64,000 bases of DNA from Shewanella mesophila (GCF_019457515.1 NZ_CP080421.1:3596001-3660000); one strand, 5' to 3'; positions 26,906-36,602 are shown, numbered from the stretch's first letter. Numbers and translations are program-made. The notes: generated by a model not told the origin, from the letters alone.

Positions 26906-28363
26906 TTACTTATCCAATCCGCCAAGACACAAGTACTTAATTTCTAAGTAATCATCTAGACCATATTTAGAACCTTCACGACCATTACCCGACTGTTTCA
27001 CCCCACCAAAAGGCGCGGCGGCATTAGAGATGATCCCTTCGTTAACTCCCACCATGCCATATTCCAGCCCCTCTGCGACGCGGAAGATACGACCGATATC
27101 ACGAGCGTAAAAGTAAGCGGCTAAGCCATACTCGGTGTCGTTAGCCATGTTGATCGCTTCGGCTTCGTCATCGAAACTGATAATAGGTGTCACAGGGCCA
27201 AAAATTTCATTACGCGCCAGAGCCATATCATTGGTTACGCCAGTGACAATCACAGGTGCGAGGAAACTCTCGCCTAAATCGCTACGCTGACCGCCAGTCA
27301 TCACCTTCGCGCCACTGGCAACAGTCTCTTCCACCAGTTTGAGCACATTATCGACGGCAGTTTTATTGATCATTGGTCCAACAGTAACGCCTTCGCTTAA
27401 ACCGTCACCCACATTTAAGCCCGCCACCGCCGCAGCAAACTTTTCGGTAAATTCCGCAGCAACCTTACTTTGAACAAATATTCGGTTAGTACAGACACAG
27501 GTTTGACCCGCATTACGGTATTTAGAAATCAGAGCGCCCTGCACTGCGGCGTCGATATCGGCATCATCGAATACGATAAATGGCGCGTTGCCACCTAGCT
27601 CCATCGAGACCTTTTTCACACTGGTCGCACACTGTGTTAGCAAAATCTTGCCCACCGCAGTTGAACCAGTAAAGGTAAACTTGGCAACATCAGGATGTTG
27701 AGTCAATACCTTACCCATACCCACAGCATCTTCACCGACAACGATATTAAACACCCCAGCAGGAATGCCAGCGCGTTCCGCCAGTTCGGCCATAGCCAGC
27801 GCAGACAAGGGCGTGGCTGGCGCTGGACGAGCCACATAAGTACAGCCTGCCGCCAGTGCCGCAGCGGCCTTACGGGCGATCATGGCGTTAGGGAAGTTCC
27901 AGGGCGTAATAGACGCCACCACACCAACGGGTTGTTTAATGACTAAGATACGTTTGTCATTCGATGGTGCGGGGATAGTATCTCCGTAGACTCGCTTACC
28001 CTCTTCGGCAAACCAATCGATAAAGGCGGCACCATAGGCGATTTCCCCCTTTGCTTCAGCCAGCGGTTTACCTTGCTCAAGGGTGAGTATTCGCCCTAAA
28101 TCCTCTTGATGCTCCATCATCAGGTTGAACCATTTACGCATTAACGCCGCGCGTTCATTAGCGGATTTTTTTGACCAAGCCGGTAACGCCCTCTTCGCCG
28201 CTAATATCGCCATCTCTGTTTCGGCGCATCCCGCATCGGATACGTGGGCAATCGTCTCTTGATTCGCAGGGTTCACCACCGCGAATCGCTTGTCGCTATG
28301 GATCCAGTTGCCATCGATATATGAGGCGAGTTTGATTAACTGGCTATCTTTAATTCCCTGCAT
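26906..28363 (-). CDS. gabD: Succinate-semialdehyde dehydrogenase
   Basis: 485 residues. Aldehyde dehydrogenase motifs: TPWNFPNAM, FTGSTAVGK, MELGGNAPF (Glu255) and NAGQTCVC (catalytic Cys289, with the second Cys291 as in E. coli GabD). At the cofactor site the usual KPA reads ARPAPATP, so the normally conserved lysine is Arg179; this may affect NADP/NAD preference. With GabT it converts GABA to succinate. A LysR gene is divergently transcribed 115 bases away and probably controls the pair. Confidence 0.93.
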   Translation of the reverse strand: MQGIKDSQLIKLASYIDGNWIHSDKRFAVVNPANQETIAHVSDAGCAETEMAILAAKRALPAWSKKSANERAALMRKWFNLMMEHQEDLGRILTLEQGKPLAEAKGEIAYGAAFIDWFAEEGKRVYGDTIPAPSNDKRILVIKQPVGVVASITPWNFPNAMIARKAAAALAAGCTYVARPAPATPLSALAMAELAERAGIPAGVFNIVVGEDAVGMGKVLTQHPDVAKFTFTGSTAVGKILLTQCATSVKKVSMELGGNAPFIVFDDADIDAAVQGALISKYRNAGQTCVCTNRIFVQSKVAAEFTEKFAAAVAGLNVGDGLSEGVTVGPMINKTAVDNVLKLVEETVASGAKVMTGGQRSDLGESFLAPVIVTGVTNDMALARNEIFGPVTPIISFDDEAEAINMANDTEYGLAAYFYARDIGRIFRVAEGLEYGMVGVNEGIISNAAAPFGGVKQSGNGREGSKYGLDDYLEIKYLCLGGLDK

Positions 28364-28478
28364 AATTACTCCAAATCAAAAGGGTTCACTAACTTTTACT
28401 TATCTCTCTATTGAATAGCAAAACCAACTCAGGTTAAATACAAAAAAATCAACACAATGTTTTATAGCGGTAAAACTT

Positions 28479-29414
28479 ATGAGCAAGCAATCGATAATTC
28501 CTAAAACGGTAACCGAATACGATCTACGATTGCTGCGTATCTTTCGCACCGTAGTAGAAAACGGTGGCTTCGCCGCAGCCGAAACAGAATTAGGCGTAAC
28601 CCGCTCCACGATCAGCGTCCATATGTCTAATCTTGAAAGCCGTATGAAACTGAAACTCTGTAGCAGAGGACGGGGCGGTTTCGCCCTCACAGAAGCGGGC
28701 CAAGCTGTGTACCATGCCTGTATCGAGCTATTCGACTCACTCAACAATTTCTCAATGTTTGTCAATAACCTAGGTGAAGAGTTAATCGGCGAATTGGTGA
28801 TACTCTGCGCCGACCAACTCGACCATACGATGCAACAGAAGTTGGCGCAAGTGATCGCCTATATTCATCGGCGCCAACCACAGCTGCACCTCATCTTAGA
28901 TGGTGAAGCACTGCACCATATCGAGAAATCACTGCTACAAGATAAAGCCCATGTTGGGCTACTTCCCAGCTATCAACAGATAGAAGGTCTAAACTATCGC
29001 ACCATCTTCAGTGAACCTATTTATCTCTGTTGCAGCGCGCAACACCCCTACTTTCACTTAACTGATCATGAGATCAGTGCCGAAATGTTGGCTAAGACCC
29101 ACTCTATTCATCCGGGAGTCGATATCGATCCCGATGGCAGAGAGCAATTAAAGCGCCTAAACCTTTCGGCAAAGGCATATCAGTTTGATACTCGTAAAAC
29201 CTTAATTCTATCGGGCTGCTACCTAGGTTATCTGCCGCTAAGCTATATACAGCAAGAACTTAAAGCAAAACAGATGAAGATAATCCACGCCGATGAAGCC
29301 AGTTATCAATTTAACCTATCTATGGTCAGTAAACATTCGGCGAGAGAGACAGCTAAAGTCGAGCTGCTAATGGCGGCGTTTAATGAGGTATTTGCACTGG
29401 GTGAAGTGGGATAA
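28479..29414 (+). CDS. LysR family regulator, probable gabTD regulator
   Basis: 311 residues. HTH at about 20-65 (FRTVVENGGFAAAETELGVT, RSTISVHMSNLESRM), followed by LCSRGRGGFALTEAGQAVY typical of LysR, then a substrate-binding-like domain. It is divergent to gabD with a 115-base shared promoter region, the usual arrangement for a LysR activator and its target. The ligand may be GABA or a related metabolite; inferred from context only. Confidence 0.85.
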   Translation: MSKQSIIPKTVTEYDLRLLRIFRTVVENGGFAAAETELGVTRSTISVHMSNLESRMKLKLCSRGRGGFALTEAGQAVYHACIELFDSLNNFSMFVNNLGEELIGELVILCADQLDHTMQQKLAQVIAYIHRRQPQLHLILDGEALHHIEKSLLQDKAHVGLLPSYQQIEGLNYRTIFSEPIYLCCSAQHPYFHLTDHEISAEMLAKTHSIHPGVDIDPDGREQLKRLNLSAKAYQFDTRKTLILSGCYLGYLPLSYIQQELKAKQMKIIHADEASYQFNLSMVSKHSARETAKVELLMAAFNEVFALGEVG

Positions 29415-29609
29415 AAAATGCTGCGGCAACACCTTAAGTAACGATACTGCCAACAGCTAAAATGATGGAAACCGCAGTAATATAAAAATGAAATGCGATC
29501 ATCCTGAACGCAAAAACATAAATAAAAGGCCCAACATCTAAGTTAATTGCAGGGAGCACAAAGAACGGGCCAAAACTAGATTTAACTAATTAACCTGAAC
29601 TCGGGTTAG

Positions 29610-30212
29610 TTAGATATTACCAATCATAAATTTATATTTGATGTAAAAACGGGTATCGTTCAAATCTTCACCATTGTCAAAATCAACAATCGCGTGTCTC
29701 GCACGAACACTTAAACCTTTCATCACGTTATCGAGTGAATAACTGATTGATAAATCAGTTTCAGTAAAGTCAGAGCCTTGATCTTCAGGTACATCAAACT
29801 GACCATAGAAAACATAGCCACTCAGTCCTTTAACGCCTACACCGCGTGGTGCGTTTAACTTCACTTGCTACCGCCTCGGCAACTGATACAAAACTATTAT
29901 CGAACCCGTTCATAGAATCAGTAATATAAAGTGCCGATAGAGTTAGGTTTTCAACACTATTGTTGTACGCAGAATATAGTAAAACAAGCCCCCCAATGAA
30001 GTGTCGTGTTTAGTATTCGTCGCACCGTCAAAGTCACGGGTAAAGTCATACAGCCTTAACTCACCTTTCATACTACCTTGACTGAACATCTTATTAATTG
30101 CGGTATCAGCCAGTGCTGGTATAGAGAGAGCCGATACAATCAGAAGCGATAAATATGTTTTTTTCATCATCTTATTTCCCTTTTTCTCAACAACAGACAC
30201 GAAAATATTCAA
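29610..30212 (-). pseudogene. Decayed OprD-type outer-membrane porin
   Basis: The 5' part encodes a signal peptide and first strands (KTYLSLLIVSALSIPALA, then GELRLYDFTRDFDGATNTK and TSLGGLFYY); reading then passes into another frame (YSAYNNSVENLTLSALYITD) around 29975 and into a third frame around 29870 (PRGVGVKGLSGYVFYG) that ends KYKFMIGNI. At about 200 codons it is half the length of an OprD porin, so a large internal deletion and at least two frameshifts have occurred. It lies between the gab regulator and a FadR-type regulator; its former substrate cannot be told. Confidence 0.75.
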
Positions 30213-30498
30213 AGCCTTGGGATAGTGTTATTTGTAATCGTTGTGACTAGGATTAAGTGTTCTCCAACTTTACAACCTGAGTTAACGGCTACTTTCTTTT
30301 AAAAGCTATTTAACAAATAACGCCAACCAACAAAGGGCATACATCAAATGCAATAGATTTAAATTTGACCGTATATTTAAACAACCGAGATCTAAAAAGT
30401 GGCTCACGAATTTGTGTAAAGTGGGAAATGACAAAACATGACGAGGATGCTACTCAGCCAATTGATAGCTATGTTATAATTTTAGATCTTTTATTTTT

Positions 30499-31248
30499 AT
30501 GGAACTTACCTTGAATTATTTTAAACCAATCAAACAGGTTAAAGCTTCTGAAGAAGTATCGCAGCAACTCAAGCGTGCCATTTTTGAAGGTAAGTATGTT
30601 GCTGGCGATAAACTTCCCTCTGAGCGAGAGCTGATTGAGAACTTTGAGGTAAGTCGAACAGTCGTTCGTGAAGCGATAAAAGGTTTAGAAGCTCGTGGAT
30701 TAGTAGAGATCAAACAGGGCGCGACTGGCGGAGCCTTCGTGAAGGAGCTTACATTCGAAAGGCTCAGCAACGACTGTAAAGATCTGTTTCTCTTGGGACA
30801 AATGTCTTTTACTGAGATCTGCCAAGCGCGTTTGGCCATAGAGCCCGTCGTCGCAGGTTTGGCAGCAAAGCATTGCACTGATGAGCAGGCAAAGATACTT
30901 ATCGAAGCCAATAATAATGAAAGCAAAACCTTAGAGTATCCCGAAATCGTATTACTGCGCAGCCGCGTACACTATCTACTCGCAGATATGTGTAACAATC
31001 GCTTTTTAACCGCTATCGACAAATCATTAATTCAGCTAGTTGCTAATATTACTCATAAATTTCAACCCGATACCGACAAAATCCATCCAGCAGGACTACA
31101 TCAATCGATTATTGATGCAGTGATCGCTCGTGATGAAGTTGGTGCAGAAAAGGCCATGCGAGCACATTTAACTGAATTCATCTCGCTGTTACAGGGCATC
31201 GAAGAGGAATACAGGGAATGGCTTAACGCCAGTCATACACTGAGCTAA
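30499..31248 (+). CDS. FadR/GntR family transcriptional regulator
   Basis: 249 residues. GntR winged helix at 17-85 (LKRAIFEGKYVAGDKLPSER, VSRTVVREAIKGLEARGLVE) followed by an all-helical FCD effector domain (ARLAIEPVVAGLAAKH ... SRVHYLLADM ... HQSIIDAVIARDEVGAEKAM) with His residues for metal/ligand binding. FCD regulators usually repress sugar-acid or organic-acid genes. The nearest candidate target is the decayed porin upstream. Start at ATG 30499; a TTG at 30511 is an alternative. Confidence 0.85.
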   Translation: MELTLNYFKPIKQVKASEEVSQQLKRAIFEGKYVAGDKLPSERELIENFEVSRTVVREAIKGLEARGLVEIKQGATGGAFVKELTFERLSNDCKDLFLLGQMSFTEICQARLAIEPVVAGLAAKHCTDEQAKILIEANNNESKTLEYPEIVLLRSRVHYLLADMCNNRFLTAIDKSLIQLVANITHKFQPDTDKIHPAGLHQSIIDAVIARDEVGAEKAMRAHLTEFISLLQGIEEEYREWLNASHTLS

Positions 31249-31302
31249 CATCACTCACCAATGAGATTAAACTCTGCTAACTTAATGCTGGAACGATAAA
31301 GC

Positions 31303-31827
31303 CTAAAATCGATTCAGCAATTCAACATCAAAATCTTGTTCGGTAATTGAAAGTTCAAGGGATGTCATACGCTGCTTGATCGCCTCTAGCTCAGTATCAA
31401 CGTTATTCAACGTCAGCGTATTATCATCCAATAGATAAACCAGTTTTAAGCTAGCGAAATAGAAATTTAAGATGATCAAGGCATCATGACTGTCTTTATC
31501 TGCCCCGAGTTTAATCGCCTTCAACTTACGATAGATCCGATTTTGTAGCGCCTTTAAACGCGATACATAATAGATCTCTTTAAAATAATCTCTATGACGC
31601 TGTTGATATAATGCCCCCGCACAAAGAGCGAAACCAATGAGAACACCGAGAAAGTTAAGGTGTAAATTCCCTGTCGACTCACCACTTTGTATCTCGACAT
31701 TACCAAAAATGCTAATCAACACTTGGCCAAAAAACAGTGATAACAGCGCTAGGCTGCCGATAAAAACCGCAATCACCCGATTTAAACGCTGGCGATAAAG
31801 CACCTTATCGACCTCGACTAACTTCAT
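31303..31827 (-). CDS. DUF3087 family membrane protein
   Basis: 174 residues: two membrane helices (about 18-40 and 57-78) and a cytoplasmic helical C-terminal region (RLKALQNRIYRKLKAIKLG ... LEAIKQRMTSLELSITEQDF). Matches the pattern of DUF3087 proteins of marine gammaproteobacteria, function unknown. It is divergent to the metT candidate. Confidence 0.7.
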   Translation of the reverse strand: MKLVEVDKVLYRQRLNRVIAVFIGSLALLSLFFGQVLISIFGNVEIQSGESTGNLHLNFLGVLIGFALCAGALYQQRHRDYFKEIYYVSRLKALQNRIYRKLKAIKLGADKDSHDALIILNFYFASLKLVYLLDDNTLTLNNVDTELEAIKQRMTSLELSITEQDFDVELLNRF

Positions 31828-32013
31828 TCTACTTCTCTCTAATCACTAAAAAATATGACACAAGATTATCATGAGCCCCCTTGTAAGTCGCAGTCTTACT
31901 GCAATAAAACATTTGAACTATTGATTTAAGCTAGGCAAGTTAAGCTATAACTTAATTGGTTTGTTAAAGCGTGGTTACCACTAATTTAACAGCAACAAAA
32001 CATTTGGAAGTAA

Positions 32014-32029
32014 AAACATCTAGACGTCT
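32014..32029 (+). promoter_or_regulatory. MetJ operator (two adjacent met boxes)
   Basis: AAACATCT (6 of 8) directly followed by AGACGTCT (8 of 8) is a tandem pair of met boxes; MetJ consensus is repeated AGACGTCT. It lies 168 bases before the NhaC-family gene, near a possible promoter (TTGGAA 32004-32009 and TAAATT 32029-32034). MetJ with S-adenosylmethionine would repress here. Confidence 0.7.
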
Positions 32030-32080
32030 AAATTGACAGAAGTCTCTCAATCTCATATCCTCTCACCTATTGAGATGACC

Positions 32081-32101
32081 CATTTCGTTTTAAACGAAAT
32101 G
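32081..32101 (+). promoter_or_regulatory. Palindromic hairpin in metT leader
   Basis: CATTTCGTTT (32081-32090) and AAACGAAATG (32092-32101) form a perfect inverted repeat with a single central base. It lies inside the untranslated leader of the transporter gene; without a T-run it is not an intrinsic terminator. Could be an operator or mRNA structure. Confidence 0.35.
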
Positions 32102-32196
32102 TTCCAGCAAGGAGGGCGTGGGAACCATTGGTGCACATCTGATTTTAAAGACACGTACTCATCAATGAGACGTTTAAGTGAAAAAGAGAGATCACA

Positions 32197-33540
32197 TTGA
32201 CAACTTCGACACATGCCCATCAATCAGCGACTAAAACGCAGGCTTCCTTTATTGCCTTGCTGCCATTATTTCTATTCTTAGCACTATTTATTGGTGCAGG
32301 GGTTTATTTCCAAAGTCAGGGGGTCGATTTCGCTTTCTATCAATTACCCAGCGTGATCGCGATCCTACCGGCGATCATCTTGGCATTGGTGATCTCTAAA
32401 CAAAAGCTCAATAAAAGCATAGAGACCTTTATTGCAGGCATTGGCCACTCCAATATTATTGCCATGTGCCTTATCTACTTACTCGCAGGGGCCTTTGCTT
32501 CTGTAGCTAAAGCCACTGGTGGCGTCGATGCTACTGTCGCTTTAGGCTTATCCTTGGTGCCATCGAATCTATTACTTCCAGGGTTCTTTGTTATCGCCGC
32601 TTTTATCGCTACCGCAATGGGCACCTCAATGGGCACCATAGCAGCCGTGGCACCTATTGCACTCGGCGTTGCCAACGAAGCGCAAATTGATCATGCAGTT
32701 ATGGCTGGCGCGGTAATTTCTGGTGCACTTTTTGGTGATAACCTTTCGATCATCTCTGACACCACCATTGCGTCTACTCGGACACAAGGTTGTGAGATGA
32801 AAGATAAGTTCAAAGAAAACCTTATCTTCGCCATTCCAGCCTCAATCATCACCTTAGTGATCTTCACCTTAGCGGGTCAAGGTCAGGCAGATGTAGCCGC
32901 ACAAGAGATTGACTTTATCAAGGTGATCCCTTACCTCACCATCTTAATCCTTGCCGTCTCAGGCCTTAACGTATTTGTGGTGTTAACCCTTGGTATTTTA
33001 CTCGCGGGTGTTACAGGCTTGCTCACCATGGACTATGGTGTGATCCAATTTGGCCAAGATATCTATAGTGGTTTCTCTAACATGCAGGAGATCTTTATTC
33101 TCTCAATGTTAGTCGGTGGTTTAGCCGCATTGATGCAACAGCAAGGTGGATTGGCTTTTGTCAGTAAACAGATTGAAAAGTTAATCACTCGTTTTTCTAA
33201 GGCGAAAGGCGAAGCCTCTACTCGCGCTTCAGAGCTAGGTATGGCGGGCATTGTCGCCATGACCAATACCTGTGTTGCCAATAACACAGTATCAATTGTC
33301 GTCACTGGGGATATCGCGAAAGAACTGGCACAAAAGCACAATGTAACGCCAAAGCGAGCCGCCAGTATTTTGGATATCTTCTCCTGTATCGTGCAGGGGT
33401 TGATCCCTTACGGCGCACAAGCACTATTGATCGCCTCAACCTTTGCCATTAGTCCATTAGAAGCCGTAGCTCATGCCTGGTACTGCATGGTGTTAGCTGT
33501 TGTCGCTGTAGCAATAGTGAGCTTTCGTAAACGTCATTAA
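32197..33540 (+). CDS. metT: NhaC-family transporter, putative methionine transporter MetT
   Basis: 447 residues, about 11-12 membrane helices, NhaC/Na+:H+ antiporter superfamily (GTSMGTIAAVAPIALGVA, ISGALFGDNLSIISDTTIAS, NTCVANNTVSIVVTGDIA). NhaC-family members controlled by MetJ or SAM riboswitches have been proposed as methionine transporters (MetT); the met boxes upstream point the same way here. Start is TTG at 32197 with AGAGAG upstream. A terminator follows at 33715. Family certain, substrate inferred from regulation. Confidence 0.75.
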   Translation: MTTSTHAHQSATKTQASFIALLPLFLFLALFIGAGVYFQSQGVDFAFYQLPSVIAILPAIILALVISKQKLNKSIETFIAGIGHSNIIAMCLIYLLAGAFASVAKATGGVDATVALGLSLVPSNLLLPGFFVIAAFIATAMGTSMGTIAAVAPIALGVANEAQIDHAVMAGAVISGALFGDNLSIISDTTIASTRTQGCEMKDKFKENLIFAIPASIITLVIFTLAGQGQADVAAQEIDFIKVIPYLTILILAVSGLNVFVVLTLGILLAGVTGLLTMDYGVIQFGQDIYSGFSNMQEIFILSMLVGGLAALMQQQGGLAFVSKQIEKLITRFSKAKGEASTRASELGMAGIVAMTNTCVANNTVSIVVTGDIAKELAQKHNVTPKRAASILDIFSCIVQGLIPYGAQALLIASTFAISPLEAVAHAWYCMVLAVVAVAIVSFRKRH

Positions 33541-33714
33541 GCACTAATATAAAGAGACTGTGAGACATAAGCTTCAAGATATAGTTTCACAATCGCTTAC
33601 TATCGCTTAGACTGTAGCCATAGGGATATCACCAATGGCGCAGTATGACGTAACACGATCTTGGCAGAGTGATTTAACTCGCTAGCGATCATGACCAAAA
33701 GCGCCAGGTTTATC

Positions 33715-33745
33715 AAAGGAGTGCAATTATTGCGCTCCTTTTTTA
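33715..33745 (+). terminator. Intrinsic terminator
   Basis: AAAGGAGTGC (33715-33724) pairs with GCGCTCCTTT (33732-33741, one G-T pair), 7-base loop, then a T-run. Ends the metT transcript. Confidence 0.85.
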
Positions 33746-33770
33746 TATAACAAGAATAACTGGCGACTCT

Positions 33771-34472
33771 ATGGCAGCTTACTACCCAATCAATTATGAC
33801 TTCCACCGCATGGTGATATTTACGGCCTTAGCTGGGGCAATAGTCTCAGCCTTAGGTCTCAGCATCAGTCTCATTGCCAAATACCTGCAAATTGGCAGCT
33901 TGGTGTTTAATCAGCGACCCGATTTTTTAGGTAACTATATAGACTCTCCATTAGCCTATATCTTCAATATGGGACTCATCTTGGCGGGGATCTGTATTTT
34001 ACTGGCCATGTATGGTCTTCAGCAGCTGCGCCTCGGTCATTTTGGCAACTATATATCAATTGCAGGGTTTACCGTTGGGGCATTTATTATCTTGATTGGG
34101 ATCTATCCCATCAACTACCTCTTTGAACATAGGCTGTTTTCGACAGTTTTTTTGATATCCACTTTAATACTTTACTTTTTGACCCTTTGTTCGCGCCTCA
34201 ATCATAAAGATATCTGTCCACTGCCGCTCTTTGGCGTCAGTTTATTAGGGTTTATCTCGGCATCATTATTAGCACTGATGCTCAATTGGAGCATATTGGA
34301 CTTTTCGCCATGTACCCATCAAGAGACAGAGATCTGTGCCGTATCATTAGTCATGTGGTGTCAAACCAACCTAGTGATGGTTTGGTGTATCATGCTGGCC
34401 TTAACCATTAAAAAGCTGGCACGGCAGAGCTATCAAAAATCGATAGTCAACCAATTGACCGCCAGCTATTAG
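33771..34472 (+). CDS. Six-helix membrane protein, DUF998-like
   Basis: 233 residues with six membrane helices and an N-terminal MAAYYPINYDFHRM before the first. Spacing and the IGIYPINYLFEHRLFSTVF segment after helix 3 resemble DUF998-type membrane proteins. No catalytic motif seen. It ends 12 bases before the pseudouridine synthase start, so the two are probably cotranscribed. Confidence 0.55.
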   Translation: MAAYYPINYDFHRMVIFTALAGAIVSALGLSISLIAKYLQIGSLVFNQRPDFLGNYIDSPLAYIFNMGLILAGICILLAMYGLQQLRLGHFGNYISIAGFTVGAFIILIGIYPINYLFEHRLFSTVFLISTLILYFLTLCSRLNHKDICPLPLFGVSLLGFISASLLALMLNWSILDFSPCTHQETEICAVSLVMWCQTNLVMVWCIMLALTIKKLARQSYQKSIVNQLTASY

Positions 34473-34484
34473 CGTGAGTTTTCA

Positions 34485-35210
34485 ATGCGTTTAGCCCAAT
34501 ATATCGCCCTAACCGGGCTCAGCTCACGTCGCGCCGCAACCCGTCTTATCCGTGACGCACGAATCACTATCGACGGTAGAGTTGCCAATCATATCGATAG
34601 CATCTCGCTAATAACGACAACTCATGGCATTCAGCCCGTCCAACATGTCTGTGTCGATGGACAATCCCTTGCCGCAATTGAAGCAAAAGAGTATTGGCTC
34701 TTCAACAAGCAGGTGGGCACCGATTGTCGGTTATTACCAGATGATCCGTCGAGTCTGATTCACTTGCTGCCAAGGCAGCCGCGCCTCTATCCTGTGGGGC
34801 GTTTAGATAAAGATTCTCATGGATTACTGCTGCTCACCAATGATGGTTATCTAACCCAGCAGCTAATGCATCCCGATTATCACCACAGTAAAACCTATGA
34901 GGTCTGTTTAGACAGCCCTTTTAACGATGATTTTCTTAATAAGATGGCCGCAGGCGTGAGCTACAGATCAGTGCTGACTAAACCTTGCCAAACTCGGCGA
35001 CTTAGCGATACCTGTTTCGAAATCATCCTAACTCAAGGGCTTAATCGACAAATAAGACGCATGAGTCAGGCTCTTGGCTATAAGGTGATTGACCTTAAAC
35101 GAATCGCTATCGAATCATTACAGCTTGGTGAACTGCCAGCAGGAGAGATGCGCCCCCTAACGTGTGCGGAAGAGTCATCGCTCAAAGGTTTGATCAAGCA
35201 TCAAACATAG
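34485..35210 (+). CDS. RsuA/RluE/RluF family pseudouridine synthase
   Basis: 241 residues. S4 domain at 1-65 (MRLAQYIALTGLSSRRAATR) and RsuA-type catalytic domain with PVGRLDKDSHGLLLLTNDG (catalytic Asp108) and QGLNRQIRRMSQALGY. It isomerises uridine to pseudouridine in rRNA. It is shorter and more divergent than the RluF at 19142-20041; the exact target position cannot be assigned. The accessory region begins directly after this gene. Confidence 0.85.
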   Translation: MRLAQYIALTGLSSRRAATRLIRDARITIDGRVANHIDSISLITTTHGIQPVQHVCVDGQSLAAIEAKEYWLFNKQVGTDCRLLPDDPSSLIHLLPRQPRLYPVGRLDKDSHGLLLLTNDGYLTQQLMHPDYHHSKTYEVCLDSPFNDDFLNKMAAGVSYRSVLTKPCQTRRLSDTCFEIILTQGLNRQIRRMSQALGYKVIDLKRIAIESLQLGELPAGEMRPLTCAEESSLKGLIKHQT

Positions 35211-35270
35211 GGTAAACATCTGTATTTTCTTGAGTAGCGGCAGGCTTCATTACATTTTCGCCGTATTTTT

Positions 35271-35535
35271 GAAGATGTACCGTCATGGCAATCTATCACC
35301 TGCGATGAGCGAATGTGCAGATGCGGCTTCGGGATGCTATAAAGCCATACTTGGCCGCTTAACGAAATCATCAGACCTACATGGATGTAGGGAATGCCGC
35401 AAGATGTCGGGAACATTTTCGGCCATGATTTCGAAGGCCAAAACCGCGCTTACACTAGGTGATTTTCTCTCTTCGATTTGACGGTATTTGATGTGACTTG
35501 AGAATTAAGATCTAAGAAGCTTTTGCCCCAAAAGT
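35271..35535 (+). repeat. Modular hairpin repeat, copy 1
   Basis: Shares both ends with five other copies in the window: a left end with a GAAGATGTACC-like start and ATGTGCAGAT, and a right end with CTTACACTAGGT then TTTTCTCTCTTCGATTT, followed by a GAGAATTAAG...AGCTTTTGCCCCA tail. The stem GTGcAGATGCGG (35315-35326) / CCGCGCTTACAC (35444-35455) closes a variable middle that holds further hairpins such as CCTACA-TGGA-TGTAGG (35376-35391). No convincing ORF. Confidence 0.7.
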
Positions 35536-35611
35536 TAGCTAGCCTTCGAATGAAGGCCGATTGCATTTTTGGGTTTAGCTTCTGGCTGAGTTGGCATTGG
35601 TTAGTTTGTAT

Positions 35612-35900
35612 GAAGGTTATTCCTTTATTGTTATCTATCGCTTCTCTGGGAGGGTATGTGCAGATACTTCTGCTCCACGGAGAGCTTGGCAACAGCCATA
35701 TGCTTGCGAACGAGAGACAGGGATTGTCGAACTGGCTTTTAGATAGGGATATCGTTGTGAATCCATCCTTGGAGGCTCGACGATGGCATCCCTGCCATCA
35801 ACGTCCGCAGCTGCATCTACACTAGGTTATTTTCTCTCTTCGATTTAGCTTCATTTGGTGTGAGTGGCGAGTAAAAAGCTAAGAAGCTTTTGCCCCAAAG
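35612..35900 (+). repeat. Modular hairpin repeat, copy 2
   Basis: Same end sequences as copy 1 (GAAGGTTATTCC start, ATGTGCAGATAC, then CATCTACACTAGGT and TTTTCTCTCTTCGATTT, then the TTTTGCCCCA tail). The closing stem is GTGcAGAT / ATCTaCAC (35658-35665 with 35815-35822). The middle has a different sequence from copy 1 and contains ATGGCA-TCCC-TGCCAT. Confidence 0.65.
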
Positions 35901-35985
35901 TTTGGTAGCCTTGGAATGAAGGTTTGGCATTTTCTGGATTAGCTTATGTAGCGTTTGGCTGGGTGGGAATGGGTTAAGTGAGCTT

Positions 35986-36196
35986 GAAGGTCGTACCTTC
36001 GCTGTTACTGAACGCCTGTCCGGCGAGGAATGTGCAAGCACTCTTTTGGCACGCCGCCAGCACATCCATGTGGGCTCTGCGAAATCATCCATGATTTCGA
36101 AGGCCAAAACCGCGCTTACACTGGGTCATTTTATCTCTTCGATTTGACCGTGTTTGGTGTGACTTGAGAATTAAAAGCTAAGAAGCTTTGCCCCAA
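35986..36196 (+). repeat. Modular hairpin repeat, copy 3
   Basis: Ends as in the other copies (GAAGGTCGTACC, AATGTGCAAGC, then GCTTACACTGGGT and TTATCTCTTCGATTTG and the tail). The closing stem is GTGcAAGC (36032-36039) / GCTTaCAC (36114-36121): both arms differ from copy 2 in a matching way. Inner hairpins CACA-TCCA-TGTG and GAAATCA-TCCA-TGATTTC (36061-36098). Confidence 0.7.
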
Positions 36197-36434
36197 TTCC
36201 GTGTTTCGACTCGTTATCTCAATCGAAAATTCCTACTTTTGTGCCATACAAAATCTCATCCATTTACCTAGTGTTTGGCCTTACCAGAAATCGGCTAATA
36301 ATGTATGGGTATACAGTCGTATTTAAATTTAGATTTTTTGGTATAAATTTTAGACAAAATCAGTGCGCACCAATTCCATTCGCAATAAATAAAATCCCAT
36401 AAAATCAATTAACTATGGTGATAGATTTTTAGTT

Positions 36435-36587
36435 AATAGGTTTGGAAAACGCGCATGCGCGTTTTTCCTGATGGATTACTTATATGAAAAGCGGCAAAAT
36501 GCTGATAAGTTCATTACATACAGATAGTTAACTGTGCGCGTTTTCACTGGTCCAACGAGATAAACGCGCATGCGCACTAATAAAATG
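36435..36587 (+). repeat. 150-bp repeat with GCGCATGCGC palindromes, copy A
   Basis: Begins AATAGGTTTGGAAAACGCGC around a GCGCATGCGC palindrome and ends at TAAACGCGCATGCGCACTAA then TAAAATGT. The second copy is at 41683-41825, same orientation and close to identical apart from a 10-base length difference. GTGCGCGTTT and AAACGCGC inside can pair. It ends 15 bases before the first gene cassette. Not recognised as a named element; the sequence between 36200 and 36434 is AT-rich with nothing identified. Confidence 0.75.
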
Positions 36588-36602
36588 TGAATATAATCCT
36601 AC

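Noticed and set aside
31830..32196. SAM riboswitch before metT
   Set aside because: The conserved SAM-I core is not seen; met boxes are present instead.
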